Shown in pieces: positions 16,317 to 24,036 of a stretch of DNA of 53,473 nucleotides. This DNA comes from Pedobacter fastidiosus. Its GTDB lineage: Bacteria; Bacteroidota; Bacteroidia; Sphingobacteriales; Sphingobacteriaceae. The stretch lies in NCBI RefSeq assembly GCF_014306625.1, contig NZ_JACRYL010000028.1, forward strand, positions 1-53,473, in the 5' to 3' direction. The translations under genes and the position numbers were made by a program. The notes under the pieces are model-generated. The model ran no database searches and was not told the origin of the DNA. It was given only the letters and a program-made list of their open reading frames with translations. Positions within the stretch are counted from its first letter, which is position 1. Each line of letters begins with the position of its first letter.

Positions 16317-18697
16317 ATCAGTTTATTTTTACGGGCAAACCATCTGGTTGCCAATGTGGTAAAGGAAATAATCGTGATGGTGCTGATGGGCATTAACACC
16401 GCCGCAACTAATGGATAAAGCGTTCCTTGTACCGCAAAGTAAATCCCAATACAGTTGTAAGCAATTGCGATGGCAAAGCTGATTTTTATAATTTTCAGTC
16501 CATCTTTACTTAACTGAATAAAGTTTGGCAGAAGACTGAGCGAACTGCCCTTCAAAATGGCATCACAACCGGGTGTAAAGTTGTTGATGTTATCGGTAAT
16601 TGCGATCCCGAAATCGCTTTGCTTTAAAGCTCCGGCATCGTTTAAACCATCACCAAGCATTATTACCTTGTTTCCTGCCTGCTGAAGTTCCAAAACACTG
16701 TTCAGTTTTTGATGCGGACTTTGCTTGAACCTGATTTTTGTGGAGTTAGAAAAAATGGTTTGAAGCATCCAAAAATCTTTATCGGTATCGCCAGATAAAA
16801 CCTGTAAACTAAACTTTTGAAGTTTTAAAATAAGCTGCGTTAAACCCAATCTCCATTGTTGTTTAATTTCGAAATAACCTTTGTAAGATCGATCGATTAA
16901 AATGTGAACGCCAGTTTCGCTATCCGTATGGATTCCAACAGGAAGCATAGATAAATGACCTGCGTAAATGTTGTGGTTATTGATCACAGCGGTTAAACCT
17001 TTGCCAATTACCTCTTTGTAATCTGTAAGGGAATAATATTGATCTACATTTAAAGCTTTTAAAATATGCCTACTCAATGGGTGCGTAGAATTGCGCAATA
17101 AGGAAGCAACAATGATGCTTTCCTCCTGATTTAATGCCCCGCTAAATCGAATTTCTGCGTTTTCACTGCTGGTTAATGTTCCAGTTTTATCAAAGATGAT
17201 GGTATCGCATTTGGCCAATTCCTCAACGGCATCGGTATTTTTTACATAAAAACCCTTTTTATCCATCACAGATAGAATGGCTGATAAAGTGAATGGTGTA
17301 CTTAAAGCCAACACGCAAGGACAAGCCACAATAATTACAGCCGTAAATGCCGACCACGCTTTATGGCTATCGTTTTGAAACAACCAATAAGCCGTTGCAG
17401 AAAAGGCAATTATAAAGACACCGAGACTAAAATATTTGGCTACGCCATCGTTAAAGTTTTGTTTGCTATTGTTGCTTTTGTAATGTTCGTTGTTCCACAA
17501 TCCGGTTAAATAACTTTGAGAAACTGGCTTAATTACTTCAAGTTCAATGGCCTCGCTCGTTTGCCTACCACCAGCATAAATAATTTCGCCCAAAACTTTG
17601 TGCACAGGTTCAGACTCTCCGGTAACAAAGCTCATATCCATCCAGGCATCGCCTTTCATTAAAATCGAATCTGCAGGAACCAGCTCACCATTTCGAATCC
17701 ATAATCGATCACCCACATGTATCTCGTTAATAGAAACGGGTTTTTCCTTCCCATTTTGTAAAGTGGTTACCGCAATCGGGAAATACGAACGGTAATCTCG
17801 ATCGAATGAAATGTGGTGGTAAGTGCGTTGCTTTAAATATTTACCCATCAAAAGCAAAAAGACCAATCCAGTTAAGGTATCGGCAAAACCGGGCCCAACA
17901 CTAAAAATAACTTCAAAGGCTGTCCGTAAAAAGAGTACAGCGATAATCAGAGCCAATGGCGTATCCAGATTGACGTGTTTGTGTTTAATGCTTGTGATTG
18001 CTGAAGTAAAATAATCCTTACCACAATAAAAAGCTACGGGAATACTAAAAGCTAAATTTAACCAGCCAAAAAGCGACTGAAAAGCTTTCTCAAAACTCGA
18101 AAGGCCAAAATATTCAGGGAAGCTAAAAAGCATAACGTTGCCCATACAAAATCCAGCCACGGCAATTTTTAAAACCAATGCTTTATCTACCGAACTTTTA
18201 TGTTCTTTTACAACATCCTGTAGACTGATTAAGGGTTCGTAGCCAATCTGATTTAGCGTTTCTACCAGTTTCCGCAGAGAAATCTCCTCATGATTGAAAC
18301 TAATGGTAACCTGTTTTTTAAGAAAATCTATCCTCGAACTGAAAATTGACGGATTAATTTTATAAAGATGTTCTAACAACCAAATGCAAGAACTACAATG
18401 AATTGCTGGAATGTAAAAAGTAACGATACTCGAACTTTCATGCCGATAATCGAGCAATTGTGTAATGATTTTTGGTTCATCAAGGTATTCCAAATGGCTT
18501 TCACTTTTAAGTTGCTGACCAGGATTACTGTTGTAAACATAATAGTTGCAGAGATTATTTTCTGAAAGAATTTTAAAAACGCCCAAGCAACCTGCACAGC
18601 AAAATCCTTTATCATCCATCTGATAATTCACCTTGGGCAGATCTTCTCCACAGTGATAGCAAACGGCTTTTATCGTGGTTTTATGTTGATCTTCCAT
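16313..18697 (-). CDS. ccoI: heavy-metal P1B-type ATPase CcoI/FixI (copper exporter for cbb3 assembly)
   Basis: CcoI supplies copper during cbb3 oxidase assembly. I use the ATG at 18697 (MEDQHKTTIKAVCYHC) rather than the frame opening at 18781, which would overlap hemN. The N-terminus has a zinc-ribbon-like cluster (CYHC at 13-16, FCCAGC at 32-37), then an HMA-like domain with IHCSSCIWLLE. The P-type ATPase motifs follow: TGES in SFVTGESEP, the membrane metal site VACPCVLALSTPF, the phosphorylation site DKTGTLTS, and GDGLNDAGAL. At 794 residues it has the normal FixI size. ccoS is coupled directly downstream. Confidence 0.93.
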   Translation of the reverse strand: MEDQHKTTIKAVCYHCGEDLPKVNYQMDDKGFCCAGCLGVFKILSENNLCNYYVYNSNPGQQLKSESHLEYLDEPKIITQLLDYRHESSSIVTFYIPAIHCSSCIWLLEHLYKINPSIFSSRIDFLKKQVTISFNHEEISLRKLVETLNQIGYEPLISLQDVVKEHKSSVDKALVLKIAVAGFCMGNVMLFSFPEYFGLSSFEKAFQSLFGWLNLAFSIPVAFYCGKDYFTSAITSIKHKHVNLDTPLALIIAVLFLRTAFEVIFSVGPGFADTLTGLVFLLLMGKYLKQRTYHHISFDRDYRSYFPIAVTTLQNGKEKPVSINEIHVGDRLWIRNGELVPADSILMKGDAWMDMSFVTGESEPVHKVLGEIIYAGGRQTSEAIELEVIKPVSQSYLTGLWNNEHYKSNNSKQNFNDGVAKYFSLGVFIIAFSATAYWLFQNDSHKAWSAFTAVIIVACPCVLALSTPFTLSAILSVMDKKGFYVKNTDAVEELAKCDTIIFDKTGTLTSSENAEIRFSGALNQEESIIVASLLRNSTHPLSRHILKALNVDQYYSLTDYKEVIGKGLTAVINNHNIYAGHLSMLPVGIHTDSETGVHILIDRSYKGYFEIKQQWRLGLTQLILKLQKFSLQVLSGDTDKDFWMLQTIFSNSTKIRFKQSPHQKLNSVLELQQAGNKVIMLGDGLNDAGALKQSDFGIAITDNINNFTPGCDAILKGSSLSLLPNFIQLSKDGLKIIKISFAIAIAYNCIGIYFAVQGTLYPLVAAVLMPISTITIISFTTLATRWFARKNKLI

Positions 18698-18707
18698 AAT
18701 AAATAAT

Positions 18708-20054
18708 TTAAACTGATGAACTGAAAAGTTGAGTTTGAGGTTGCTTAAGCCACAATTTTTCATCGAATGCCATACATACATTTCTCAAGAAAGACTTACC
18801 TCTAGTTGTGATTTTGATTTCCTTTTCATCAACAGTTATTAATTGGTCTGCCAATAAAGGTTTCAATCGTGCTTGTACTTGATCTGGAATTCCATCATGA
18901 TAATTGGTTTGTTCTCTACACATAATATTTAAAATGTGCTTCCTAATTTCCAAGTCTTCATCCGTTAGTAAATGTCCTTTTTCTATGGGAAGCACTCCGC
19001 GTTCTATTTTATCGAGATAACCCTCTACAGTTTTTGGGTTTTGGGCAAAAGCAGTCCAACCATCGCTAATAGATGAAACCCCCAAACCAATTAGCAAATG
19101 CGTATGTTGATTGGTGTAACCCATAAAATTGCGGTGAAGTTTTTGTTCAGTCAAGGCCCGGAATAGAGCATCGCTTTGTAATGCAAAATGATCCATTCCA
19201 ACATCTTCATAGCCAGCCTCAGCAAGTAAATGTCTGCCCATTTGGTAAAGCGCAAACTTCTCATCACCTATCGGTATATCTTTCTCCGTGTAATGTCTTT
19301 GTCCGGGTTTTAACCACGGCACATGCGCATAGCTGTAAAAAGCAATCCGATCGGGTTTCATTAAAATCGTTTCTTTAATGGTTTCGCTCAAACCAGAAAG
19401 CGTTTGCCCAGGCAAACCATAAATTAAATCGAAGTTGATAGAGATGTAACCAATTTCTCTGGCTTCTGTAGTCACTTTAGCCACTTGTTCTGGCGTTTGA
19501 AAACGGTTAATTAGAAATTGAACTTTTGAATCAAAATCCTGAATTCCAAGACTTAATCTGGTAAAACCAAGATTGTTCAAAATCTTCAAATGCTCTGATG
19601 TTGTATTGGCTGGATGCGCTTCAAAAGAAAGTTCAGCATCTTTGGTCAGCTCAGCATTTTGCAAAATCACACTAATTAACACTTCCAGATTTTCTGCACT
19701 GAAGAATGTAGGTGTTCCACCTCCGAGATGAAGTTCTTTAATTTTTGGCGTTTGGCCTAAAATAGCAACATACATTTTCCATTCCTTAAGCAAGGCATCT
19801 ATATAAGGTTGCTCCACCTTATGGTTTTTGGTTATACGGGTATTGCAACCACAATATGTACAAAGGCTTTCGCAAAAAGGAAGATGGATGTATAAGCTTA
19901 TGCCCTCTTTTTTATAATCTGAATATGTTTGAGCTACGATTTTTTGCCAGTCTATTACATTAAAATTTTCATTATCCCAATATGGAACCGTGGGGTAACT
20001 GGTATACCGTGGCGCAGCAACATTGTACTTTTTAAGGAGCGATGCAGTTTCCAT
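18708..20054 (-). CDS. hemN: oxygen-independent coproporphyrinogen III oxidase/dehydrogenase HemN
   Basis: This radical-SAM enzyme converts coproporphyrinogen III to protoporphyrinogen IX without oxygen, in heme synthesis under low oxygen. The radical-SAM cysteines are C61, C65 and C68 (CESLCTYCGC), preceded by the typical YIHLPF. Further HemN hallmarks are HLGGGTPTFFS, DLIYGLPGQT and the N-terminal RYTSYPTVP. At 448 residues it is full length. The location next to ccoI links heme supply to oxidase assembly. Its start overlaps the upstream gene's stop by one base. Confidence 0.95.
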   Translation of the reverse strand: METASLLKKYNVAAPRYTSYPTVPYWDNENFNVIDWQKIVAQTYSDYKKEGISLYIHLPFCESLCTYCGCNTRITKNHKVEQPYIDALLKEWKMYVAILGQTPKIKELHLGGGTPTFFSAENLEVLISVILQNAELTKDAELSFEAHPANTTSEHLKILNNLGFTRLSLGIQDFDSKVQFLINRFQTPEQVAKVTTEAREIGYISINFDLIYGLPGQTLSGLSETIKETILMKPDRIAFYSYAHVPWLKPGQRHYTEKDIPIGDEKFALYQMGRHLLAEAGYEDVGMDHFALQSDALFRALTEQKLHRNFMGYTNQHTHLLIGLGVSSISDGWTAFAQNPKTVEGYLDKIERGVLPIEKGHLLTDEDLEIRKHILNIMCREQTNYHDGIPDQVQARLKPLLADQLITVDEKEIKITTRGKSFLRNVCMAFDEKLWLKQPQTQLFSSSV

Positions 20055-20482
20055 TATTTTAATGTTTTAACTGCGGCGCAATCATTTTGGCAACAACATG
20101 CTTTACCTACGCATTTACCTGAAGCCCATTGATCCAGATTTTTAATTACCTGTTCCATCCGAAGTTTAGGATCTGTATTTCCAGCTTCTAACGGTACATT
20201 TGCAACTTTTATTCCTGCAAAACCCGCGGCCTCTAAATCTAGATGATCTGTTTCGAAAGAAGAAGTTGTAATGTATTTAATGCCCAGCGTTTTAAGCCCT
20301 TGGATCATGGCTTCGCTTAGGTAATCATTATTAAAAACCAAAAGTGCTTCTTTACCCACGGCAAATGAAAGTGTATCTGCAGTTAAGCTATTGGCAATTA
20401 TGGTGATGTCGTGTTTTTTATAATTGGCAAGAACCAACCATTCCTTTTCATCGGGCTTAATGTTGTAAGCTATAGCTTTCAT
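20054..20482 (-). CDS. short D-2-hydroxyacid dehydrogenase N-terminal-like protein with Cys-rich tail
   Basis: The 142-residue protein resembles only the N-terminal catalytic half-domain of D-lactate dehydrogenases (…LLVFNNDYLSEAMIQGLKTLGIKYITTSS…HLDLEAAGFAGIKVANVP). The NAD-binding Rossmann domain is absent. It ends with a cysteine cluster (GKCVGKACCCQNDCA) that could bind copper, zinc or an Fe-S cluster. It is the first gene of the hemN-ccoI-ccoS group and overlaps hemN by one base (TAATG). It cannot be a full dehydrogenase; a metal-binding or regulatory role in oxidase assembly is my guess. Confidence 0.7.
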   Translation of the reverse strand: MKAIAYNIKPDEKEWLVLANYKKHDITIIANSLTADTLSFAVGKEALLVFNNDYLSEAMIQGLKTLGIKYITTSSFETDHLDLEAAGFAGIKVANVPLEAGNTDPKLRMEQVIKNLDQWASGKCVGKACCCQNDCAAVKTLK

Positions 20483-20500
20483 ATACAGAATTTATATATA

Positions 20501-20508
20501 CAAAACTA
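20501..20508 (-). promoter_or_regulatory. putative -7 promoter element for the LDH-like/hemN/ccoI group
   Basis: The minus strand reads TAGTTTTG, an exact TAnnTTTG match, 19 bases before the start at 20482. No good -33 TTTG lies at the expected distance, so the assignment is tentative. Confidence 0.35.
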
Positions 20509-20624
20509 TGGCGTTGGCGCTGAACAGTAGATGAGGATGCTTAGGCTAAAAAATGATTGTAGTTATATTTTGGAATTTTTACCACCATGGGAAACCCTTT
20601 TTATTCGCCATAAATATTAAATAA

Positions 20625-20695
20625 GCGGAATCTTAAAGTTTAAATGCATTACGATTCCCATCCGAAAGCTATTGGATTTAGTTGGGAATGACAAC
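20625..20695. repeat. decayed copy of the cco-operon foldback repeat
   Basis: The stretch GCGGAATCTTAA…GATTCCCATCCGAAAGCTATTGGAT…GGGAATGAC follows the same order as the repeats at 11124-11398, with many substitutions and a shortened centre. It lies in the 272-bp gap between the LDH-like gene and the Fic gene, where no other feature is seen apart from the promoter element. Confidence 0.6.
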
Positions 20696-20754
20696 CAACG
20701 TAGCTGAACATATTAAGATTAATATTCGCAATAATTTGACTTTGAAGGATCTTG

Positions 20755-21648
20755 CTATTTAAAGCCAATCTCAAAATATTTCAGAATAGCTTTGTAATTA
20801 TCCTGTGCAGTTAAGCAAGTATCAATTAAATATTCTCTAATTTTTGGCCACTCTTGTAAACCTCTATAATAAAAAAGCTTCAAATCTTCATCAATAATAA
20901 AGGGCACAACATTATTGTTTAAGCATTCTTTAAGTATAATTAATCTACCCACACGACCATTTCCATCTTGAAAGGGATGAATAATTTCAAATTGATAGTG
21001 AAAGGCGATAATATCTTCAATAGTTTTTTGCTCAATTTTATGATAGTTGGAAAGTAATTCTTTCATTTTCGAAGCAACATCTTTTGGTAGACAGGTTTCA
21101 TTACCTCCAACTTCATTCGGAAGCTTTTTATATTCCCCCACGTTAAACCAATCTTTTCCACTATCCGATGTGCCTGATTTTAACAATAAATGCAATTCCT
21201 TAATAAAAGATTGCGTGAGCTTAAACTTTGCCTGGTCAATAATTAAATCTATACAGCGAAAGTGATTAGTTGTCTCAATAATGTCATCTACATTTATACT
21301 TTTATTTGTAGCGCCAATGGTATTGGTCTCAAAAATATATCGAGTTTGGTCGAGACTAAGTTTGCTTCCCTCTATTCTGTTAGAGTTGTAGGTTAAGTCG
21401 ATTTGTGTTCTGTGATAGATTCCACCTTTCAGCTTCATATCCTTTTCTTCTTTCAGCTTATTAAGCAAAGTATTGTTGCTGAATTTTTTCTTGGTTTCTT
21501 TTCCAGCTAGTAAAGCATCTTCCGGAATATTCCATGTCTTGCCTGTAAGAAACGCACCTTTTATTATACCATTGGCACAATAGCTCCTAATAGTTCTATC
21601 TGGAATGCCATATTTTTTAGCGTACTCACTTACCGAAATATAATTCAT
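20755..21648 (-). CDS. Fic-family protein with N-terminal DNA-binding helix-turn-helix
   Basis: This is a predicted AMP-transferase (AMPylator) of the Fic/DOC superfamily. I start at 21648 (MNYISVSEYAKKYGIPDRTIR…). The longer frame from 21729 runs through a putative promoter and operators. Residues 1-50 form a MerR/excisionase-like helix-turn-helix. The inhibitory motif SNRIEG at about 86-92 places it in the autoinhibited class with an N-terminal inhibitory helix. The catalytic loop HPFQDGNGRVGR at about 223-234 is intact. Two copies of a palindrome, TTGCCnnnATCGGCAA, lie in its own promoter region, suggesting self-repression through the N-terminal domain. Confidence 0.88.
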   Translation of the reverse strand: MNYISVSEYAKKYGIPDRTIRSYCANGIIKGAFLTGKTWNIPEDALLAGKETKKKFSNNTLLNKLKEEKDMKLKGGIYHRTQIDLTYNSNRIEGSKLSLDQTRYIFETNTIGATNKSINVDDIIETTNHFRCIDLIIDQAKFKLTQSFIKELHLLLKSGTSDSGKDWFNVGEYKKLPNEVGGNETCLPKDVASKMKELLSNYHKIEQKTIEDIIAFHYQFEIIHPFQDGNGRVGRLIILKECLNNNVVPFIIDEDLKLFYYRGLQEWPKIREYLIDTCLTAQDNYKAILKYFEIGFK

Positions 21649-21660
21649 AACATTTGTTAT

Positions 21661-21676
21661 TTGCCTGTATCGGCAA
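21661..21676. promoter_or_regulatory. putative Fic operator, site 1
   Basis: TTGCCTGTATCGGCAA is an imperfect copy of the perfect palindrome at 21714. It lies 12 bases before the chosen fic start, in the expected leader. The copies are 53 bp apart, five helical turns. Confidence 0.6.
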
Positions 21677-21698
21677 AATATTGACAGAATTTGTATCT

Positions 21699-21730
21699 CA
21701 AAAATAGCATTTCTTGCCGATATCGGCAAA
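21699..21730 (-). promoter_or_regulatory. Fic promoter with overlapping perfect operator (site 2)
   Basis: On the minus strand TTTG (21730-21727) is followed after 20 bases by TATTTTTG (21706-21699), a good TTTG-N19/20-TAnnTTTG promoter. The perfect 16-bp palindrome TTGCCGATATCGGCAA (21714-21729) covers the -33 element, so a bound protein would block polymerase. Together with site 1 it forms a classic repressor arrangement. Confidence 0.65.
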
Positions 21731-21736
21731 AGTTAG

Positions 21737-22768
21737 CTACTGTTTTATATTTTTCAGCCTTTCAATTGATAAAATATTAATGGCATTCCCGGTTTTATCA
21801 ATCAGTTTTTCATCTTTAAAATCAGCGAGCATCCTACTTACGGTCTCGCTAGCGGTACCCACTAAGGAGGCGAGGTCATCTCTAGAAATTCGAATGGTAC
21901 AGCTATCTAAAGTGTCATCACCAAATTTTGTTGCTACTTGTAATAATGCTTCAGCAACTCGCTTTCTTACCGATGAATAAGCAAGTTGAAGCATTTGTTT
22001 TCCTTTATCGCGAATATTGCCAGAGAGCAAACCAATAAAGGTTTTAGAAACTGCCTGATGATTGAGCAGATATTCCATAAAATCGATTTTTGCAATCTGA
22101 ATAATCTCTGATTCGATTAAAGTTGAAGCATTATCTGCATAAATTTCGCCGTTGCATAAACTCTCATACCCAAAAAAATCACCATCATGGTACAAGCTAT
22201 TAGAAAGTTCCCGCCCATCCTTAAAGCGCTTGTAGGTTTTTACCTGTCCTTTTATAACATAGTATAAATGAGTAGGTTCATCGCCTTCTACATAAATAAT
22301 TTGTTTATTACCGATAGATTTTGATTTACCCTTGCTCCGAAGTTCTTCCAACACCGCTTCACTATTGGTTGCGTTCGTACTAAAACCAGCCGATTGTTGC
22401 TTTTTCTTGAACCTACTTTCTATAGCCTTAAACAATTCAAGATCATCAAAAGGTTTAGTTAGATAATCATCAGCACCCATTTCCATACCTTTTCTCATAT
22501 CCGCTCGTTCGGTTTTCGCGGTAATGAAGATGAAAGGAATATTTGCGGTTTTAGGGTTTTTATTTAAGAGGTACAACACACCGTAACCATCCAGTTCGGG
22601 CATCATAATATCACAGAGAATAACATCTGGTAAGTGTTTCAAGGCCATTTCTACCCCAACTTTCCCATGTTTTGCAGTAAAGGTTTCGTAACCAGCCAAA
22701 TCAAGAACTTCGGCTGTGCTTTCCCTTATGTCGTCGTTATCTTCTATAATTAAAACTTTCTTGTTCAT
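21737..22768 (-). CDS. response regulator with CRP/FNR-type output domain
   Basis: The 343-residue protein joins a CheY-like receiver (about 1-122; phosphoacceptor D53 in VILCDIMMPELDG) to a cyclic-nucleotide-type beta-roll (about 150-245) and a C-terminal CRP-type winged helix (about 280-335). The recognition helix GTASETVSRML carries ExxSR as in FNR, so it should read TTGAT-like half sites. There is no cysteine cluster of the FNR iron-sulfur type; the input is presumably phosphorylation. It lies 24 bp downstream of a PAS histidine kinase and is almost certainly its partner. In effect it merges the roles of FixJ and FixK. Confidence 0.9.
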   Translation of the reverse strand: MNKKVLIIEDNDDIRESTAEVLDLAGYETFTAKHGKVGVEMALKHLPDVILCDIMMPELDGYGVLYLLNKNPKTANIPFIFITAKTERADMRKGMEMGADDYLTKPFDDLELFKAIESRFKKKQQSAGFSTNATNSEAVLEELRSKGKSKSIGNKQIIYVEGDEPTHLYYVIKGQVKTYKRFKDGRELSNSLYHDGDFFGYESLCNGEIYADNASTLIESEIIQIAKIDFMEYLLNHQAVSKTFIGLLSGNIRDKGKQMLQLAYSSVRKRVAEALLQVATKFGDDTLDSCTIRISRDDLASLVGTASETVSRMLADFKDEKLIDKTGNAINILSIERLKNIKQ

Positions 22769-22792
22769 GGGATGGGATGTTGATGGGTAAAA

Positions 22793-23983
22793 TTAAGTGG
22801 CGAAATTAAAGGTCAAGGTAAAAACGGTTCCATGATGCTGTTCGCTTTTGCAAGCTACCGTTCCATTCATTAAGCCAACATACCGCTTTACAATATTGAG
22901 CCCCAATCCTGTTCCCGGAATATCGCCTGTATTGTGTGCCCTAAAAAACGGCTCGAATAAATTGTCTTGATCAGCCTCGGGAATACCAATTCCATTATCT
23001 TTTACTTCTACAACCAATTCTCCATTTTGCAATAAGGTATTAAATTGAATCAGCGTATCCTCTCCAGAATATTTTATCGCATTGGAAATCAGATTAATGA
23101 TGCAGTTTTTTAACAAGTTGGCATCCAGAAAAACCTCAGCAATCGTCCCGGTATGTTCGTAAATAATATGCTGATTCTGCTTGGTCATCATCTGCATTTC
23201 TTCCGCAATTTCTTCAGCAAAGCTGATGATATTAAACGATTGCGCCGATGCTTCTACTTTGCCTGCCTCCAGTTTTTCTAATGAAAGAAAATCATTTAAA
23301 ATGGTGGTGAGGTTATTAATTGAGTTTTTAATTTTTGAAGTATGTTTTTCTACACTTGCCACATCCTGCTTGGTGGTGTATTTATCAATCAACGAAGCAG
23401 AAAGCTGGATAGAGCTTAGAGGCGTTCTAAACTCATGCGAGGCCATAGAAACAAACCTCGTTTTTAGCTGATTCAGCTCTTTCTCTTTTTGAAAAAGTGC
23501 CTGCATATTTTCTTTGGCCATTTCCAGTTCCGAAACCAATTTTACCAAATCCCGAGTGCGCTCTTTTATCTTAACCTCCAATTTTTCGGTATAGGTTTTT
23601 ATCTGCTCTTCGTTTGCTTTTTCCTTACTTAAATCGTGGATAAAACCCGTGTAAATTTTACGATCGCTAAACTTAATTTCGCTCACACCCAATCTAAAAG
23701 GAAAAATTGTGCCGTTTTTACGTTTGCCCGAAACCTCTCTACCAACCCCAATAATATTCTTTTTGCCAGTATTTTCGTACTTGGAAAGGTAGGCATCATG
23801 GCGAGAATGATCAGGCTCTGGCATAAGTACCGAAACGTTCTGCCCCACCAATTCTTCCCGATCATAGCCAAAAAGTTCCAGCGCAGCAGGATTTAAATGT
23901 TCTATAATCCCCTTATCATCAATGGTTATAATTCCATCAATGGCATTCTCGATAATTGCATCTAAAAATTTCGACCTATCCAT
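22793..23983 (-). CDS. PAS-domain sensor histidine kinase, FixL-like PAS
   Basis: The 396-residue protein contains one PAS domain (about 5-125), a coiled-coil linker, a HisKA dimerisation domain (H in ASHEFRTPLSS near 180) and an ATPase domain (NLISNAIKYS, DNGIGIPE, GTGLGLNIVKR). There are no membrane segments, so it is cytoplasmic. The PAS sequence LMPEPDHSRHDAYLSKY…IIGVGREVSGKRKNGT is very like that of oxygen sensor FixL, but the residue in the position of the FixL heme histidine (before IIGxGR) is Asn76. Heme binding in the FixL manner is therefore doubtful, and another ligand or redox signal is possible. It precedes its response regulator. Confidence 0.9.
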   Translation of the reverse strand: MDRSKFLDAIIENAIDGIITIDDKGIIEHLNPAALELFGYDREELVGQNVSVLMPEPDHSRHDAYLSKYENTGKKNIIGVGREVSGKRKNGTIFPFRLGVSEIKFSDRKIYTGFIHDLSKEKANEEQIKTYTEKLEVKIKERTRDLVKLVSELEMAKENMQALFQKEKELNQLKTRFVSMASHEFRTPLSSIQLSASLIDKYTTKQDVASVEKHTSKIKNSINNLTTILNDFLSLEKLEAGKVEASAQSFNIISFAEEIAEEMQMMTKQNQHIIYEHTGTIAEVFLDANLLKNCIINLISNAIKYSGEDTLIQFNTLLQNGELVVEVKDNGIGIPEADQDNLFEPFFRAHNTGDIPGTGLGLNIVKRYVGLMNGTVACKSEQHHGTVFTLTFNFAT

Positions 23984-24036
23984 TTAAATATTTATGTAGA
24001 TTGGTAAATATAGAGATTTATCATCAGCACCATTTT

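Noticed and set aside
21649..21729. Longer start of the Fic protein
   Set aside because: The stretch contains the promoter -7 element and an operator copy, so it is non-coding leader.
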